Assembly (NCBI GenBank): GCA_043381765.1
Contig: JBHJMP010000990.1
Span: forward strand, 1-25,111
DNA: 25,111 nucleotides
Reading direction: 5' to 3'
From: Collodictyon triciliatum
Lineage: Eukaryota > CRuMs
Shown here: positions 11,501-21,886 of the stretch, piece by piece
Numbering within the stretch: the stretch's first letter is position 1
Layout: each line of letters opens with the position of its first letter
Notes under the pieces: generated by a model
Databases searched by the model: none
Told to the model about the DNA's origin: nothing
What the model saw: the letters and a program-made list of their open reading frames with translations, nothing else
Made by a program: the position numbers and the translations under genes

Positions 11501-12111
11501 GTTTGGATCTGCCTTGTTTATGGTTATATATTTATATTTATGCTTGTCATTTAGAAGAGTATGAAGCTATTTACGTTATTGGTCTGAGTTATCGTTGGAT
11601 CAAGTAATAACATATTGTGTCTTTTATTCGTTCCATAGTTTTTTCCAGTGCTGTTTTCGTTCTTTTATGTTATTTTTGCGTTTTTTGCGTTTTTTGCGTT
11701 TTTTGCGTTTTTTGGGGGTTTTGTTTTTTAGGGGTTTTTGTTTTTTGGGGGGTTTTGTTTTTTGTTTTTTGTTTTTTGTTTTTTGTTTTTTTGTTTTTTT
11801 GTTTTTTTGTTTTTTGTTTTTTGTTTTTTGTTTTTTGCTTTTTGCTTTTTGCTTTTTGTTTTTTGTTTTTTGAATTGTAACGTTATATGCTTCATCAACA
11901 AACAGGGCGTATGCATTGTGTTCGCAATAGAAGATCGTCGGCACGAACGTGATACCACAAGGATGTGCGTAAACGCGGAGAGTCTCAAGAGCAACCCTGC
12001 CCAGGCTTGATGGACGCCAATCAGCAGAAAGATCACAACCGCCCAGCAATCGAAGGGAAATCCGTTATTCCAGATATGGTATATTAATGTGGATTTCATA
12101 TTATCTTCCAT
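5506..12111 (-). CDS. multi-exon protein with C-terminal alpha/beta-hydrolase (NDR-like) domain
   Basis: Many short minus-strand exons. The hydrolase end is clear. A strand/turn region reads FLIFNDFLDDFEALIPLF and CRIIMYNYPG (about 7100-7000); a linker exon contains STSYAAEVLDSLITAIEKE (about 6850-6790). The elbow is LLAFGLGAGVAVQY (about 6682-6641); RPIRSIIMVNPILSVDPHIS follows (about 6550-6490). Exon 5898-5780 has GLVVLRSSEDSF, and final exon 5676-5506 has RIIEGGHQ with the expected His. The elbow is G-x-G-x-G, not G-x-S-x-G, so the nucleophile Ser is absent, as in NDR/NDRG proteins. Upstream exons carry disordered or acidic sequence (SRTPSPFPLPLDPESPLE near 7540-7480; GKDESDEDESEYQDEEMDR near 9520-9450) and unrecognised folded parts (RMSDVNYFLEKWAVDIIKFI near 9935; IAIPETLIFEGGHLRTWYF near 11040). 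A start at 12111 would add a membrane-anchor-like N-terminus, but this end is uncertain. The 5' half could be a separate gene. Confidence 0.6.
7870..7935. repeat. (TATG)n tetranucleotide microsatellite
   Basis: About 16 copies of GTAT/TATG running directly into the assembly gap. It lies in an intron or spacer of the minus-strand gene. The Met-Tyr-Val-Cys open frames are artefacts. Confidence 0.97.
7936..7978. other. assembly gap (43 N)
   Basis: Run of N between two different tetranucleotide arrays; the true length is unknown and it probably marks collapsed repeat sequence. Nothing can be said about its content. Confidence 0.99.
7984..8062. repeat. (TTTG)n tetranucleotide microsatellite
   Basis: About 19 copies of TTTG immediately after the gap, so TATG and TTTG arrays abut across the missing bases. 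Confidence 0.97.
11673..11871. repeat. compound G/T array: (TTTTTTGCG)n then (TTTTTTG)n
   Basis: Starts with about five copies of TTTTTTGCG, passes through G-rich interruptions (GGGGG at about 11714, GGGGGG at about 11747), then continues as TTTTTTG heptamers with a few TTTTTTTG and TTTTTGC variants. It lies within an intron or spacer of the minus-strand gene. All six-frame translations here (Phe/Cys/Leu or Lys/Gln/Thr rich) are artefacts. Confidence 0.95.
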
Positions 12112-12343
12112 TTTTTGGTCAGTATATCCTGCTTATAGCATTAATTAAGGCAATTATGTATGACCAATATGTTACTTGACTCAATTTAGTTGTAATACCA
12201 CTTATCTGCCACGAACTTTCAAGACTGCCGGCATTTAACTTACACCAGTTTGCCACGATACAAACACACAACTCACTGGCACATGCAACCAAGCGCTTTT
12301 TTTTTTCATTATCTTCTGTAGGCCCTCAAGGAGAGGATCGAAA

Positions 12344-13989
12344 ATGAAGCCATACGCCGCCGACTTTGCGGGCCAAGTGATTCTGCGCGCCCCGAATCTA
12401 GCCTGTGTCTTCCTATGTTGCTTTTTTGTCCCGTTTGATTACTTGATCAGTGTTGTGGATGCGAACAACGACGCAGCCAAGAGCAGCTTCATGGGACTCT
12501 CCTTTCGATCGGATGTCGGCATTGCATTCTTTAGCGCCATCGGAATGCATTATTTGTCTGTCTGGGTTCGATGGTGTTGGTTACGGCCTTTCGGGTTCGC
12601 TATAATATGGACCAGGGTACTCCTTGAAAACGGAATTACCACAATATACGAGCCTGCTCATTTTCTTGCATTATTTGCGTCTGCGATATGGGTTTCTCAT
12701 ACAAAGGTAGCATTCTTGAGTAGTTTGGATGTTGAGAGACCCATGTCTCTCTTCCGGTTTGCCCATAAGATGCAAGACAGGGTTGTGTGCCTCCAAGTAT
12801 GTGCTCCGTATGAACATGCATCACAAATATTAGTTTTTTTTTTTAAAAAAAAAAAGATAGATAAAAGTCTCGTAAACGTCGATAGGTTAAACCCACACCA
12901 TCTTGCCCATATTGAAAAGATAATATAAGAAAAATGTATTCATTAACATGTCAATGTAAGTTATAGTAATTGTTTTCTATTTCTATTTGGCTTATTAGTA
13001 CCTTGACAGTTTGGTCGAGGCGCAGCGCACTCGCTATTTCAAAGTCGAACTTTGGGATAAGAATATACACCGCACTCAAGCATGGAAGCTTTACGTCATG
13101 TTGACCAAATATTGTGCGGCCGTATGTCCTTTGATCCTTCATTAGTCACAGACATGATGCCAGCACATGTCTTTATAATTTCATATATTAAAGAGAATGA
13201 ACATGATTGCAGCTATGAATTTTTTTTATTCTTCCGTTCAATTCTGTGCAAGATGGTGGGGCGGCTCTGAAAATATAGAATGTAATATAGAAACAAGGAC
13301 TTCAACTGTCACACGAAACCTGCTATGTGAATTCAATCCAGTTGGATGAGCAACGACTGTTGAGACACGCAAGGCAGAGCGAAAAAGACATTCACAACCT
13401 TCTGCAATCTTACTCAAATTATGAAGTATTTTAGTTTTATTACTTCGATTATCACCAATACTTATTCACGACACGCAGACATGCATCATCTTACCAATTT
13501 GTCTTGAGTGAATAGAATTTCGATAAAATCGAAGGGCATATCCAAAAAGCATTTTATGATGAAGCACTTCTTGCCAACCCATGGCTACCATTTCGGCGCT
13601 CTTCTGTTGGCCCATCCACCGTAAATATGTATGTTGCCAGAAATCACTCATTTCAAATCGGAATCTTTTTGAATATGCGCACTGGTTACTCAATATAATT
13701 CCTTTTTCTGTAAGTGTATTCTATTTTATTCTATTATATCATATGTAGCACCATCCCGTATCGACACAAAAGCCCTGTATTCTATGGATTCTCTGGGCAC
13801 ATCCTCTTTTCGTGCGTATACATTCTTCGTGTTTTAATATGTTATTTTTTCGTTCATGTTTGCCTTGAGTATGGCATTCATGAAAAGATCATCAATTACT
13901 TACGCTCTGAAGATTTCTCGAGTTTGGTTTGTCTGCTCCACAAAAAATTGTCTGCCATATTCCTTGAAGAGGATCCCTTAAATAAATAA
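12344..13989 (+). CDS. unknown membrane protein, six-exon model
   Basis: Best plus-strand model: exons 12344-12796, 12999-13121, 13342-13425, 13516-13620, 13749-13811 and 13870-13989, all phase 0, 315 residues, TAA at 13987. The first exon is open for 151 codons and has at least two hydrophobic segments (LACVFLCCFFVPFDYLISVV; FGFAIIWTRVLL) and donor GTATGT. The acceptor before 12999 follows a long pyrimidine tract, as does the one at 13748. Later exons read as soluble helices (LDEQRLLRHARQSEKDIHNL; HIQKAFYDEALLANPWL; EKIINYLRSEDFSSLVCLLH). I recognise no family. An acceptor-like site at 12320 suggests an earlier exon, so the true start may lie upstream. A rival minus-strand model from an ATG at about 13962 also splices in frame, so strand is the main doubt. 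Confidence 0.5.
12834..12855. repeat. perfect T11A11 palindrome
   Basis: Eleven T followed by eleven A, inside the first intron of the plus-strand gene model. Similar T-then-A tracts occur at 17356-17374, 19161-19183, 22571-22585 and 24902-24918. Confidence 0.95.
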
Positions 13990-14053
13990 TTCACTACATC
14001 GGCTCACTCTCCCATTGAGTTCGTTGACGAATGGGAACTAATAATGATAATGA

Positions 14054-14056
14054 TAA

Positions 14057-14107
<51 letters not shown>

Positions 14108-14108
14108 A
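14054..14108. repeat. (AAAT)n tetranucleotide microsatellite
   Basis: About 13 copies of AAAT, preceded by a few TGATAA units (14038-14053), just beyond the stop codon of the upstream plus-strand model. Confidence 0.96.
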
Positions 14109-14545
14109 CGGGAATAAAAATAAATCGAGCTCTAGCCACCGACCCACAGGTAGCAAGATTAGTATTGGCATAGTTGCTCTGATTCATTCTTCCGTTTCTT
14201 ATCTTTTCTTTTTTTAACTTTTTTACATTTTGTTGTCATCTGCGCCAACGCCATACACCGCCCTGTTTTTCACTGTGCAAAAGAAAACAAAGCAGCCCCC
14301 ACCGTAATAGAATAGAAATTACCGTACTAATTACGAAACTTCCCGATGGATTTGTGAAGTCCTGCCATTTCTGGGAATTATTTTATCCTGGCGCAAGAAA
14401 TAGCCCAGAATCTTCCAGCCCCAAGCAAGACACAACCAGGCAGAGAACGCGCACATAAAGGCTCACAGCTCAAAGGAGGCCCAGTCTTGTTTGTCAGAAA
14501 GAAACGTGCATACCCAACTACAACCTAGGTTTCCAACCGGCCCAG
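14109..14545. other. intergenic region upstream of HRD3/SEL1L
   Basis: No open frame of note. It becomes GC-richer from about 14400 towards the HRD3 start, as expected for a promoter and 5' leader. I see no convincing TATA box or other defined element. Confidence 0.5.
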
Positions 14546-16797
14546 ATGAAGTGCCCAAGGTCTGTGAAAATAGTCTTGGCCGTCCTCCTGTTGCTGCTTG
14601 TTGTCTCTGCAAGCGCAGCTCAGGATAAGAAAGGTATACTGGGTCCAGAAGGCCTCCATAACCCCTTGGTTTTGTTAATAAAAGAGCCCTGATGAAAAAA
14701 ACGCTGTGGCTTTCCTAGCCACTTTTTTTTATTTTTTTTTTTATTTTTCGTTTTTCGTTTTTCGTTTTTTCGTTTTTCGTTTTCTCGTGTGTCATGTGTC
14801 CTCTCTGTCTTCTCACAAGTGAACGATCCAAGCTAAAAGTTTGAAATACCAAACAGAAGATGAAAACAACAAAGAACCGAAGCAGCAAACAGATCAGAAC
14901 GAGCAGAATTCGGATGGGTTTGATTTCGATCAGAAAAGAAAGGACTTTATAGCTGATATCTTATTTATCCACTCTCCAGATATCCTTGCATGATCGGCCA
15001 CCCTATCCATATTGATCTCTAACTGGTTTCTTTGTGTCCTTCGCTTAGAAATGGACTCGACTAAATTCACTTTCCACAGGTCAAACTTTAAAGACTTGAA
15101 CATCGACTACGTTATCGAACTAGACTCTGTTCCTGAGCATTTCAGCCAAGATATGATATCTGAGAGTTTGTTCATTTCTTAAAAAAATCCAACTCCATAT
15201 GGGATTCACAAATATATTCGCACTTTGCTTTTTTTTAATTGTTTGTAATTTTTTTTTTATTATCGTGTTGCCTGCTGAGTCATTATATGCCATATAATTT
15301 TTGATAGTTAAATCAATATATCCTTTACAAATTCCTTATCTTGTACATATTGGAAGGAGAGAAAAAAAACAACTCATTTACCCACCTCTAGTTGAAAGGA
15401 AGCTGAATGAAATAATACAGAAGAAAACGAATGAACCTTTGAACAATGTGGAGAAAGTTCAAAAGCCTGTAGAAGAAGGAGGCAATATTATCTTTCATAT
15501 ATTCTCCCATTTTAAATGATTCACGGCAATTTTTGAAGAGATAAAAACTATGTCTTTCTTTTAGTCTTCATTTTGTATTATTTTAGTTACTGTTTTGCCT
15601 AAAAGGAACCCTAACCTAGATGAAGCAACTCCTCATACGACTATGAAGCAAGATAAAGATTTGGAGCAGGAGAGATTATTTACCGACGCACAACAGCAGC
15701 GTTCTTTCATGAACTATGAAAGGGCTCTTTCATTATATGAAAGCCTTGGAAAGAATGGAGTTTCTGATGCGTGGTATCAAGGTGCATCTATGCTAATGGT
15801 AATGAATATTCAGAAACTAGAATACTCGCACTCACAATTTCGGCCTGAATGTGAAATACACCCACTTTTTTAAAAGCAGAACATACCAAATTGAATACTG
15901 ATAAAATGGTGACAAGCAAATCACTCACTAAAATTTTAATTGATTGTTGCGGGAAAAAAAACGTGGCATATTTCTTAGTTTGATATGGGTAAAGAAGATA
16001 ACCTGGCTCTCTCCATCGAGTATTTGAACGAGGCTGTTAATTTTGGACATGCAGAGGCCCAGTATTTGAAGGGATTTGCCCATAGTGTGGGTCTTTCAGA
16101 TTTAGAGCCAAATCTGCCGTTGGTGAGTTTATATATCAAATCTACTCGTGATGGAAACGAATACATAACAATTGGTGTAGCTTTGTTTATCTAAAATACA
16201 ACCCATGTACCTATATCAATCACTATCATTTTACAGGCCTTGCTCTATTATCACTTTGCGGCCGAAGGAAATAGCACTGAAGCAGAAATGGCGTAAGTAT
16301 ATAGTGATTCTACCTTTAGAAGAAGCCCTTTTTTTTTTGTTTTGTTTTGGAAGACATATATGCTATGGGATGCTTTATTCATCTGGATATTCTTCAATAA
16401 ATCTAACTCATCCCTTCGGAACACTTGAAGGTTAGGGTTCCGACATCAAACAGGCGAAGGATTGGAGCGTTCATGCAAAAAGGCATTAATGTACTACTCC
16501 AAGGCTGCAAAGAAGGGTATGATTATTTGGACATGCCATAGTTCAGGAAATAACTGTTTGCTTGGTTTGCATATTTGACAACACTATTTCCTTTATTTTG
16601 TGTCCCTTTTTCATTCTTCTTCTAATTATGTTATTGGTGGCGATATAGTAACCTCGGCGATGAGAGCAATAGGCTATGTGGGTAAACATCCTGAGAGAAA
16701 AAGGATATCGGATATAGAAACTTCCAAGGCATCACCACACCAGAAGGGAATAATCGACCACATCCAGGTTTTTACTTTTTTTTTTTTTTGTATTCTG

Positions 16798-16895
<98 letters not shown>

Positions 16896-19800
16896 CACTT
16901 TATTATTTATTCATACCTCTGGGAGTTGAGTTAGGACTACTTTAATCTATGCTGTATGCACTGCAAATATCTTTTAATGACTAAGAAAAAAAACATTTAC
17001 CACAAAGAAGCTCATTTTTATCCTGAATTTAGTGGGCTGCCCTACAAGGAGATGTACAGCAAATGGTGGCTAAAAAAAATAATTCAATACATGCGAATGT
17101 TTCCCCCCTTTATTTGACTCAAAGAAAATAGGTGTAAACAATTAATGTGATGGCTGTATTTCGGATGGGGATAAATTTCCATCGCATCTATTTATCTCAA
17201 TCTTACTTTCATATATAAATCACTACCAGGTCACCATGGGAAACCTATATATACACAATTTATATGGTGTAGAGCAAAACTTTCATGAAGCGTTTCTGTT
17301 TTTCCAGGTGAAGTCTGGATATGTTTGTCTCTTTATATTTCAATAAGTTTTTATCTTTTTTTTTTTAAAAAAAATAATGAAACGGCACATATACGAAATA
17401 ATATTGCTTTATTTTTCAAAAATAAAAAAGGAAGAGGAGAGGGACAAAGAATGAAACATATGATTGACCTATATGCATAAATTAGAGAGCCACCGTGCAT
17501 GATCACCCAGAAGCATGGGGCCAGGTCAGAATATTATTCTACGACGGATACATTAATTTACATGAATATATCTTATGTGGTAAGGTGGCAGATGTATGAT
17601 TCATATATGATCCTCCAGATCCTTCTTCTTGCCTTTCTCTAATCAACTGGCATTATTTTCATCATAGATTGGTAATCTTTATCTCCAAGGCCTCGGAGTC
17701 GAACAGAGCTATCAGAAAGCACTCGAGGCATATAGGAAGGGTGCTGCTCTGGTTAGTTTTTTTTTCTCACTCCTCAGAATGTGGCATATTGTGGTGTTCA
17801 ATTTTTTTAATTGTTGAAGTGAAAGCCTACTTTCTGTGATTATACTGAAATCATTATTTTAACTCATCAGGGGAACGGAGTTTCATTTAATGGATTGGGC
17901 TACATGTCGTGGAAGGGCTTGGGTGTTGAAAAGAATGCTGCTGGTAATAACCTTATTTATGTGCATATTTATTGTACAAAATAGGATTTCAGTCGCTTCT
18001 TCAAAGATATATAGCAAATATTGATTTATACTAATTATAGACGCCAGAATCAACTTTGAGAAGGCAAGCGACCTTGGAAATGTCGAGGGGAAAATCAATA
18101 TGGGAATCATGTATTTAGGTATATTAAGTTACCTCTTAGTGACCACAAAAGTGGATGACGTTCATATATCTCATTTTATCATTCGTTTTTCCATATGCTC
18201 GTTAATTGATCATCTTTATCTTTATCTTTATCTTTATCTTTATCTTTATCTTTATCTTTATCTTTATCTTTATCTTTATCTTTATCTTTATCTTTATCTT
18301 TATCTTTATCTTTGTCTTTGTCTTTGTCTTTGTCTTTGTCTTTATCTTTGTATTTGTCTTTGTATTTATCTCAATATTAGTCTTAATGCTAGTCTTTATT
18401 TTGTTAATAGATGGCATCGACATACCTAAGGATTTGGTGAAAGCGTTCATGCACTTCTCTGTTGCAGCTCGTGGTGGGCACAGCCTCGCCCTGTACTATA
18501 TGGGGTACATGCATGAGCAAGTTTGTCACTATTTCAATGTCTACAAACAGTAACGTAATCCTGCTTTCTCGTACGCTCCTTGGTTAATCCATATCAACTC
18601 AGGGACTTGCTGTGGCCCATAATTGCCAAATAGCAATTCAAAACTATAAAGCAGTTGTGGAACGTGGCTCGACGTCTTCTATTCTAGACTTGGCACAGAG
18701 GAAATATGAACAAAAAGTATCTTAGCAATCTTATTGTGGCGATTTTTTTTTTATTCTTAATATATTTTTCTTGAATCTATTAAATTTGTCGTGCGTGTCT
18801 AACGCCTCATTTATTGCAAAGGATTTTGATTCCGCTTTGCTGCTTAACGAACTCGCATCTGAGCTTGGTTTCGAGATTGCTCAAAGCAATGCAGCATATC
18901 TATATGAAAATCGACTGGGATATGTAATTCACATTACCTATATTCTCTATATGCACTCGTTTCCTCTTTATAATTAAATATGTATTTCACGTATATCCAT
19001 ATGTTATACCACCGAAACCATAACTCATTGCATACCTATCAAAGAACAAGGCCGATTATATGGTTCATGCGCTTCAGCGCTACCGTCAATCTGGTGAGTG
19101 TAATAGCGGCATATATTGGCCAACTACTCACTATTTATCACACACCTCGTACTATAGTAGTTTTTTTTTTTAAAAAAAAAAAACTGCCAATATTTTTAAT
19201 TCATATTCTATTTAGCTCACCAAGGGAATGTGAAGTCGAAAATCCGTGTTGGAGATGCATACTATTATGGTCAATCAGATTATTTATTTCATTTTCTTTT
19301 CTTTTTTTTGTTTTAAAGAAAAATTCTTAGTTCTCTGCTTATTTATGCAAATAGAAACTCAGATTTGTGTTACCATATTCCTTTGGTTGTTATTGTCCTT
19401 TTTGTTTTTGTTTTCATTCATCACCGTTGTTACCATTGTCCTCGTCCACTTTTTTTTTCATTCCTTGAAAGCCTAATGAGTGTGGATTCAAGGCCAGGGA
19501 GTAGCAAAAGACCCCGAAGTAGCTGCTTTGCACTACACAGAAGCCGTCCAGATGGGTAACCCGCAGGCCATGTTCAACCTGGGGTACATGCACCAATACG
19601 GTATGCTATTCAAGTGCGCAGCGAATGCTGCTCACCTTTTCGAGTTCCTTTTCGCATCTGTGATCATCATGATGGCGTCATCTCTGCCGTGCTGAATGGT
19701 GCTCTCTCTGCAGGCGATGGCGTGCCTCAGGACTTCTATCTCTCGAAGAGATATTATGATATGGCCTACGAGAATACCCCCGAAGCCTACATCCCAACGC

Positions 19801-20124
19801 GGCTGGCGCTGCTGGTTTGGTGCGTGCACTTTGTCCTCATCAACTTCATCACGACACCTGAGACCCTCGCGAGCACACAGGAGGTTGTCGATGGAGAAAT
19901 CCTCCTTATTGCGAGTCTTGTGTGCCTGCTCGTGGTGTTGGTTGTGAGAATGAGATATCTAGCAAATCGGTGAGTGCTAAACAGCAGCGGTGTGCCACAC
20001 ACCCACGGGTGAATGATGAGGCCCCGATGTCATGCATGTTTTGATTCATTCATCTCTCCCTCCTGATTATCTTTTTTTTTTTTTTAACTAACAAACACCA
20101 TTAATCTCTTCCAGGAGACAGTAG
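14546..20124 (+). CDS. HRD3/SEL1L, ERAD ubiquitin-ligase adaptor, Sel1-repeat membrane protein
   Basis: HRD3/SEL1L is the ER-lumenal substrate-receptor partner of the HRD1 ubiquitin ligase in ER-associated degradation. Exon 1 (14546-14633) encodes a signal peptide (core VLAVLLLLLVVSASA). Further exons include 15049-15165, 15587-15798, 15979-16122, 16237-16292, 16431-16516, 17230-17307, 17668-17751, 17871-17943, 18041-18118, 18411-18520, 18603-18716, 18822-18923, 19045-19093, 19216-19269, 19493-19600, 19714-19969 and 20115-20124. Sel1 repeats are evident: MALGFRHQTGEG, MGNLYIHNLYGVEQN, IGNLYLQGLGVEQSYQKALE, NGLGYMSWKGLGVEKNAA, MFNLGYMHQYG. SEL1L-specific blocks are AQSNAAYLYEN and GDGVPQDFYLSKRYYDMA. 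A membrane helix near the C-terminus (ILLIASLVCLLVVLVV) ends in a short basic tail. The last exon supplies only the end of one codon, two codons and the stop. The first 1 kb is less certain; a possible extra exon starts at 14857. Confidence 0.93.
14732..14786. repeat. T-rich (CGTTTTT)n tract in HRD3 intron 1
   Basis: T-rich tract ending in about five copies of TTTTTCG/TTTTTTCG. It lies in the first HRD3 intron, where it may serve as polypyrimidine sequence; no other role is visible. Confidence 0.85.
16798..16894. repeat. (ATCT)n tetranucleotide microsatellite
   Basis: About 24 copies, within an HRD3 intron directly downstream of the exon ending near 16767. The same unit recurs at the right edge of the window. 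Confidence 0.97.
18213..18370. repeat. (TTTATC)n to (TTTGTC)n hexamer array
   Basis: About 17 TTTATC units followed by about five TTTGTC units and degenerate copies, filling most of the HRD3 intron between exons 18041-18118 and 18411-18520. The long Phe-Ile and Leu-Tyr frames across it are artefacts. Confidence 0.96.
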
Positions 20125-20545
20125 CGGCGCTGTAGAAAAAAAAAAACAAGTCAAATAACCATAAAGTCAGGAAAGATTGGATGAGGGCGCAACGCCTCTG
20201 CGCGTCCCCGCGAATCATAGTGCATAAACATACCGAATTCGGATTCCACATTAATGCGCCACAAGTCGTGTGGTTCGTGCGTTTTCAGGCTTTGCGACTC
20301 GCCCGGATAATCAGCACGATGTCGCATACACATAACATTCCTTGATAAAGAAGAGAGCGGAGCATGAGGGACAATCGAGTGGAATAGAAACTGCAGAGTT
20401 TGAATAGACAGATTCCATAGAAGGCTGTGAAAGTATTCTTCATATCACGAAAGCTGCGTTATTTTTTCTCCCCAAGCAAATGACTTTTTCTTTCTTTTTT
20501 TTTTTTTTTTTGAGGCAGACCCGCTTGAAGGAGGAGCTTTTGACC
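20125..20545. other. HRD3-PurO intergenic region
   Basis: A fairly GC-rich patch (20160-20340) with a 60-codon minus-strand open frame (20151-20333) of no recognisable family, then a T15-type tract (about 20497-20511) close to the next start codon. HRD3 terminator and PurO promoter must share these 420 bases; no defined signals are seen. Confidence 0.5.
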
Positions 20546-21886
20546 ATGTCCGCTGCCGAAAACTTTGAGACACACATCAAGAGCAATGCTTATCCCGGCC
20601 GTGGAATAGTTGTAGGGAAAAATAGTGAAGGCCAGTGGATTCAGGTTTGCCTAGAGTCTAGCTGAGGCTGTTGCTTGGCCCTTGGCCCACTTGAAATACA
20701 AAGAAAAAAAGAAAAAGAAAAAGAAAAAAAGAAAAAAAGAGGAACTATGCGGTGAAGTTAAAGTCGAATCTAAACAACTCAGAACACACACACAACCCCC
20801 GGCTCGCCTGCGAAAGTGCTCTTACATTAAGACTTCATAGGTCTACTGGATTATGGGCCGCTCCGAAAACAGCCGCAACCGTGTCTTTGTCCTGGACTCT
20901 GAGACGAAGTGAGCGTTCTCATGGGCAGGATTCATTTTTTTTTTTGTTTCTTTTCGTTTCTTTTTGTTTTGTTTTTGTTTGGATTGTCGCGTTGGAAACT
21001 TATACTTTGTTCCGACTCTCCAAAGCACTCTCAAGACTCAAGCAGCCGATCCCTCCAAAGTAAAGGATCCGTCCCTCATTATTTACAACGCACTTCGCAA
21101 CCACGGGTCCCGTTTCATCGTTACCAACGGAGACCAGACCGACACTATATTTGAAGGATTAGATAAGGTTTTTTTTTTGTAAATGTTCTCTCAAATAACT
21201 ATTTTTTTTTTGAAAAAGAAACAACTGTAGCACAAAGGACATTCGTTTTTAAATCATTATCTAGTGAGGGCTCAGCATTCATGTTGACTAAAAAAAATGA
21301 TGATCTATCAAAGTGACCATGCTTATGCTGCTTCATCAGGGACTCAGCTTCGAAGACTCCCTTATGAGCCGAACACACGAACCCGATGCGCCGAACTTCA
21401 CCCCTCGCATTTCTGCCGTGGTTGATCTGTCGGAGAATGCTGTGGCAGCCGCAACTATCTCGATCATCCGCAAGTCCCCGTTCAGCGACGAAACCAGCGA
21501 ATATCGTTCCTTCAGGTATAGTTTCGTTGCAACTTAAGAGTCTTCATCTTATTTTCATGTTTGATTCATCGAACAACCTACTGTGTTTCATTTCTGGCTG
21601 ACTTCTTTGCTGCTTACGTTTACTTACCGCCAATACTAGATACAATACCATCCCCAACGGACTCGGCTACGGAATCACTACCTACAAACACGACGCAGCC
21701 GTTCTGCCGTCCTTCGATGGCGCTCCACTTGTGCTCCCTCTTAATGGATCGGCCGAAGAGATCGCACAAACCTACTTCCAAGCCTTGAACGAAGACAACA
21801 AAATCTCTCTTTGTGTCCGCGTCATCGACCCAGCAAACTCTGCAAACTCACGCTACGTAATCCACAACAAGCACACTCCCCAGTAA
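20546..21886 (+). CDS. IMP cyclohydrolase, PurO-type (PF07826-like)
   Basis: Predicted to close FAICAR to IMP, the last step of de novo purine synthesis. Five exons join exactly: 20546-20644, 20841-20908, 21026-21167, 21340-21515 and 21640-21886, giving 243 residues, a normal length for this family. Recognisable blocks in order are YPGRGIVVGKNSEG (residues about 16-29), YWIMGRSENSRNRVF (about 35-49), DPSLIIYNALR, IVTNGDQTDTIFEGL, EPDAPNFTPRISAVVDL, GYGITTY, LPSFDGAPLVLPLNG and a C-terminal NKHTPQ. No stop, frameshift or lost block is seen, so the gene looks functional. Codons are richer in third-position C than most of the window. Most eukaryotes make IMP with the bifunctional ATIC, so a PurO-type gene is unusual and suggests transfer from a prokaryote followed by intron gain. 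Family call is firm; in vivo role is inference. Confidence 0.92.
20699..20741. repeat. purine tract (GAAAAA)n
   Basis: Imperfect GAAAA to GAAAAAAA units in the first intron of the IMP cyclohydrolase gene. Confidence 0.9.

Noticed and set aside
11595-12010. Long open frames on both strands, Phe/Cys/Leu-rich (plus) or Lys/Gln/Thr-rich (minus)
   Set aside because: They are translations of the TTTTTTG array. Only the part beyond 11880 may hold real exon sequence, and its strand is unclear.
13500-13962. Minus-strand gene starting with an ATG near 13962
   Set aside because: It splices in frame, but its acceptors have weaker pyrimidine tracts than the plus-strand model, which also has a natural terminal exon and stop. 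Kept only as a competing idea.
14857-15048. Extra HRD3 exon beginning DENNKEPKQQTDQNEQNSDG
   Set aside because: The acceptor and phase fit exon 1, but I find no GT donor that restores the phase needed at 15049, so it is left as a possibility only.
16798-16894. CRISPR-like repeat array
   Set aside because: Simple tetranucleotide repeat without spacers; the same holds for the other arrays.
18100-18553. Overlapping frames made of Phe-Ile, Leu-Tyr or Lys-Ile repeats
   Set aside because: Products of the hexamer microsatellite; the true HRD3 exon starts at 18411.
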